Below are positions 62,101 to 64,000 of a stretch of DNA of 64,000 bases, in pieces. How positions within the stretch are numbered: position 1 is the first letter of the stretch; the number at the start of each line of letters is the position of its first letter. The stretch comes from Formicarius rufipectus (lineage: Eukaryota > Chordata > Aves > Passeriformes > Formicariidae): contig VXAU01000926.1 in NCBI GenBank assembly GCA_013399695.1, positions 406,875 to 470,874 of the forward strand. The letters run 5' to 3'. The translations under genes and the position numbers were made by a program. Under the pieces are notes generated by a model that searched no databases, was not told the DNA's origin, and worked only from the letters and a program-made list of their open reading frames with translations.

Positions 62101-64000
62101 GGTTCTCCTTGTTCTTTCCTCTCTGGAATGCATCTGTCACAATGTAGATCATGACAGGTTTTGATAAAGTGTTTTGCCAATGAACCACCTAAGAGTGACA
62201 GTGTGAACACATCTTGCATCCAATTCAAGCGACAGAAGGAATTTCAGGTTGGCAAACAGAAATTTCCCTGTTCCCAATCTGTCTGCAGGCAGAATGACTG
62301 CAGGAATTTGGTGTTAGTTCCTGGTCTTGGGAACTCTCTGCCCTTTCTTCTGTAAAACTGGTTTAAGTTTTGTGATTTTGAAGCTTGCTCTCCAAGCTTC
62401 TTCAGAAAGCTGCAGAAAAACTGGTAGTTTTTTCAGGTATCTTTCATGTAGTCCTGACCTTCTTCAGTGTTTTCAGAATTCAGAACTCAAAATGTTTCAT
62501 ACTTCTAGTGACTTGATGGCTACTGATCGTAGTGAATAATTTGCAATGATTTAAACAAGTCCTGGTCCAGCCTGTGGCTGCTCAAATCCTACATCATGCA
62601 TGGCCTATAATTTTCACTAATTAAGTTTGAATTTGTGACTGCTTCAGCTTGTCTCCAGCTGTTCTGGCTGCATTCTGCCCTGCTCTGTGGCCATCAGAGA
62701 AGAGCCCTGGCCTCACAGCAGGCTGGGAGGCAGGTCATCAGAGCTTACCCTGTCACCACCTGCCTTCTGTGTCAGGACACTGCTCTGCTGCGCCACTGAG
62801 TGGAGCTCATCTTCCCCCACAGGAGCATTGTATTTTTGGGGGGAAAGTTAAGCCAGTGCTGTGGCAGCAGTGAAGGCAAAAGCTATTTTCCCAGTGGTGC
62901 GCTGGGTTATATCTTTCTTCAGACAGTGGTCCTGCTCTGAGCAAACTGGTTCTCCCTCTTATTTTATGGGATCTTTCAGTGTTTGCATTGGCTGTGAGCA
63001 TGAGCTGCATAGCCAGGTGGTACTTCGTGAAGTGACCTGAAGTGGTTGGAATGACCAAGGACCTTGGTGAGTAAATTCACCTCAGGGAGAATGGTCAGCC
63101 TGGATCTTGCATGGCTGCATGGGGGGAGAGCTTGAAGCCTTTAATGCAGTGCTTTATTCCCCCTTCTCCGCTTGCCAGTAGCTGACTGTTCTGAATTCCT
63201 ATTTCTGGTAATAATATGCAACTGTAGAAAATGCATATGAGCTCAAGTCCATCTTTCACCATGGGCCTGCACTTGAAAATATGGTACAAGCTATGCAAGA
63301 ACTTTCTTAATAGAAGAGAGGATGACCTCCAAAAGGCCAGCAGTGAGAAACTGAGTGAAGGAGTTGTGTGCTGAGGACGGGATGGATTCCTATATGGCTG
63401 TTTCACATGCAAGAATGTCCCAGTCTGGGAAACCTGCCAGTAAAATGTAAAATTAAAGCTCTGTTTTGGAAGCTGATCCACACAGATAAGAGTCTGTGAC
63501 TGTTAACTAATAACTACAAGAGGGGCAGTGATAAAGGCAGCATACTTGAGGACAAGAATTCACAGGTTTGTTCATGTTTAACCCCTTTTGAAGGATTTTT
63601 CCTCCATTAGAGATTAACAGCTCAGATGTTTTTGTGTTTTCTGCTTCCCTGATTTTGAGCAATATGATAAAACCACTGAAAATCTTAATATGTGTGATGC
63701 AGAAATGTGGCAGGTTTTTAAATGTCCCTACTTTTAAAGAAAACAGGAGAGGTTACATGGCAGTGCCTGTGAACCCAGGGACAACCCAGCAACACTTCTT
63801 GGGATTTGTAGCAATCACACTGGTGTCCTGGGCCCACTGAGGACCATTGTGCCTCATACCGCAGCTGCCTTTGCTGTCCAAAGTGCTTGGTGTTGTGTAC
63901 AAAAGGCACTCGAACATCACAGTGTCCCTCCTACCTGGGGATTGTCCTCTCTGACATGCTGCTAGGACTTTGTAGTAGGCTGTGGGGACACTGACAGTGG

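Larger units (their letters stand above)
51991..64000. other. Non-coding DNA right of the second CpG island, possible intron
   Basis: No coding exon or transposon is recognised in 12 kb. T runs on the plus strand predominate (about 52034-52044, 53560-53571, 53578-53589, 56322-56338, 56573-56582, 57334-57348, 58771-58782), with only one comparable A run (about 61684-61692). In three 240-bp blocks tallied by eye T exceeded A about 228 to 151. This is compatible with a long first intron read on the plus strand. The absence of recognisable LINE, SINE or LTR copies in 12 kb also contrasts with the 40-50 kb part. Confidence 0.4.

Noticed and set aside
1..64000. CRISPR array, operons, riboswitches or prokaryotic genes
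   Set aside because: No spaced direct repeats, no clustered long frames or ribosome binding sites; repeat content is clearly avian nuclear DNA.

Overview
The window reads as nuclear DNA of a bird, most probably a passerine. Four fragments of the avian CR1 LINE are present, together with two solo LTRs of endogenous retroviruses and one SINE that joins a tRNA-Ile-like head to a CR1-like tail. That SINE architecture matches what I recall of the passerine family TguSINE1. There is no operon structure, no long intact reading frame and no recognisable coding exon, so the window looks intergenic or intronic. It contains two CpG islands that could be promoters.

Layout. 1-9218 is mostly unique DNA with a TA/TG microsatellite (about 2.05-2.13 kb), a decayed minus-strand CR1 3' end (about 6.53-6.71 kb), and then a GATA tetranucleotide array (9219-9305). 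From about 9.61 to 12.06 kb lies a long plus-strand CR1 copy. It keeps pieces of ORF1 (coiled coil and esterase-like part), the ORF2 endonuclease and the ORF2 C-terminus, but the reverse transcriptase core is deleted and catalytic positions are mutated. 12.06-32.4 kb is unique DNA with several AT-rich, homeodomain-motif-dense stretches that look like conserved non-coding elements. A 438-bp minus-strand LTR with a 6-bp target duplication sits at 32405-32842.

From 40.58 kb there is a plus-strand CR1 3' end, then a minus-strand CR1 3' end (42070-42420) directly beside a compact CpG island (about 42.48-42.97 kb). The SINE is at 46102-46244. A 1,000-bp LTR with a 5-bp target duplication is at 48377-49376. 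A second CpG island (about 50.75-51.99 kb) is interrupted by a 915-bp assembly gap. Sequence to its right tends to have more T than A on the plus strand, which would fit, but does not prove, a transcript reading rightwards from that island.

How it works together: the mobile elements are all dead or solo copies. The only plausible host functions are the two islands as promoters and the AT-rich conserved-looking stretches as enhancers. Repeat calls rest on alignment from memory to family consensus features, so left edges of truncated elements are approximate.
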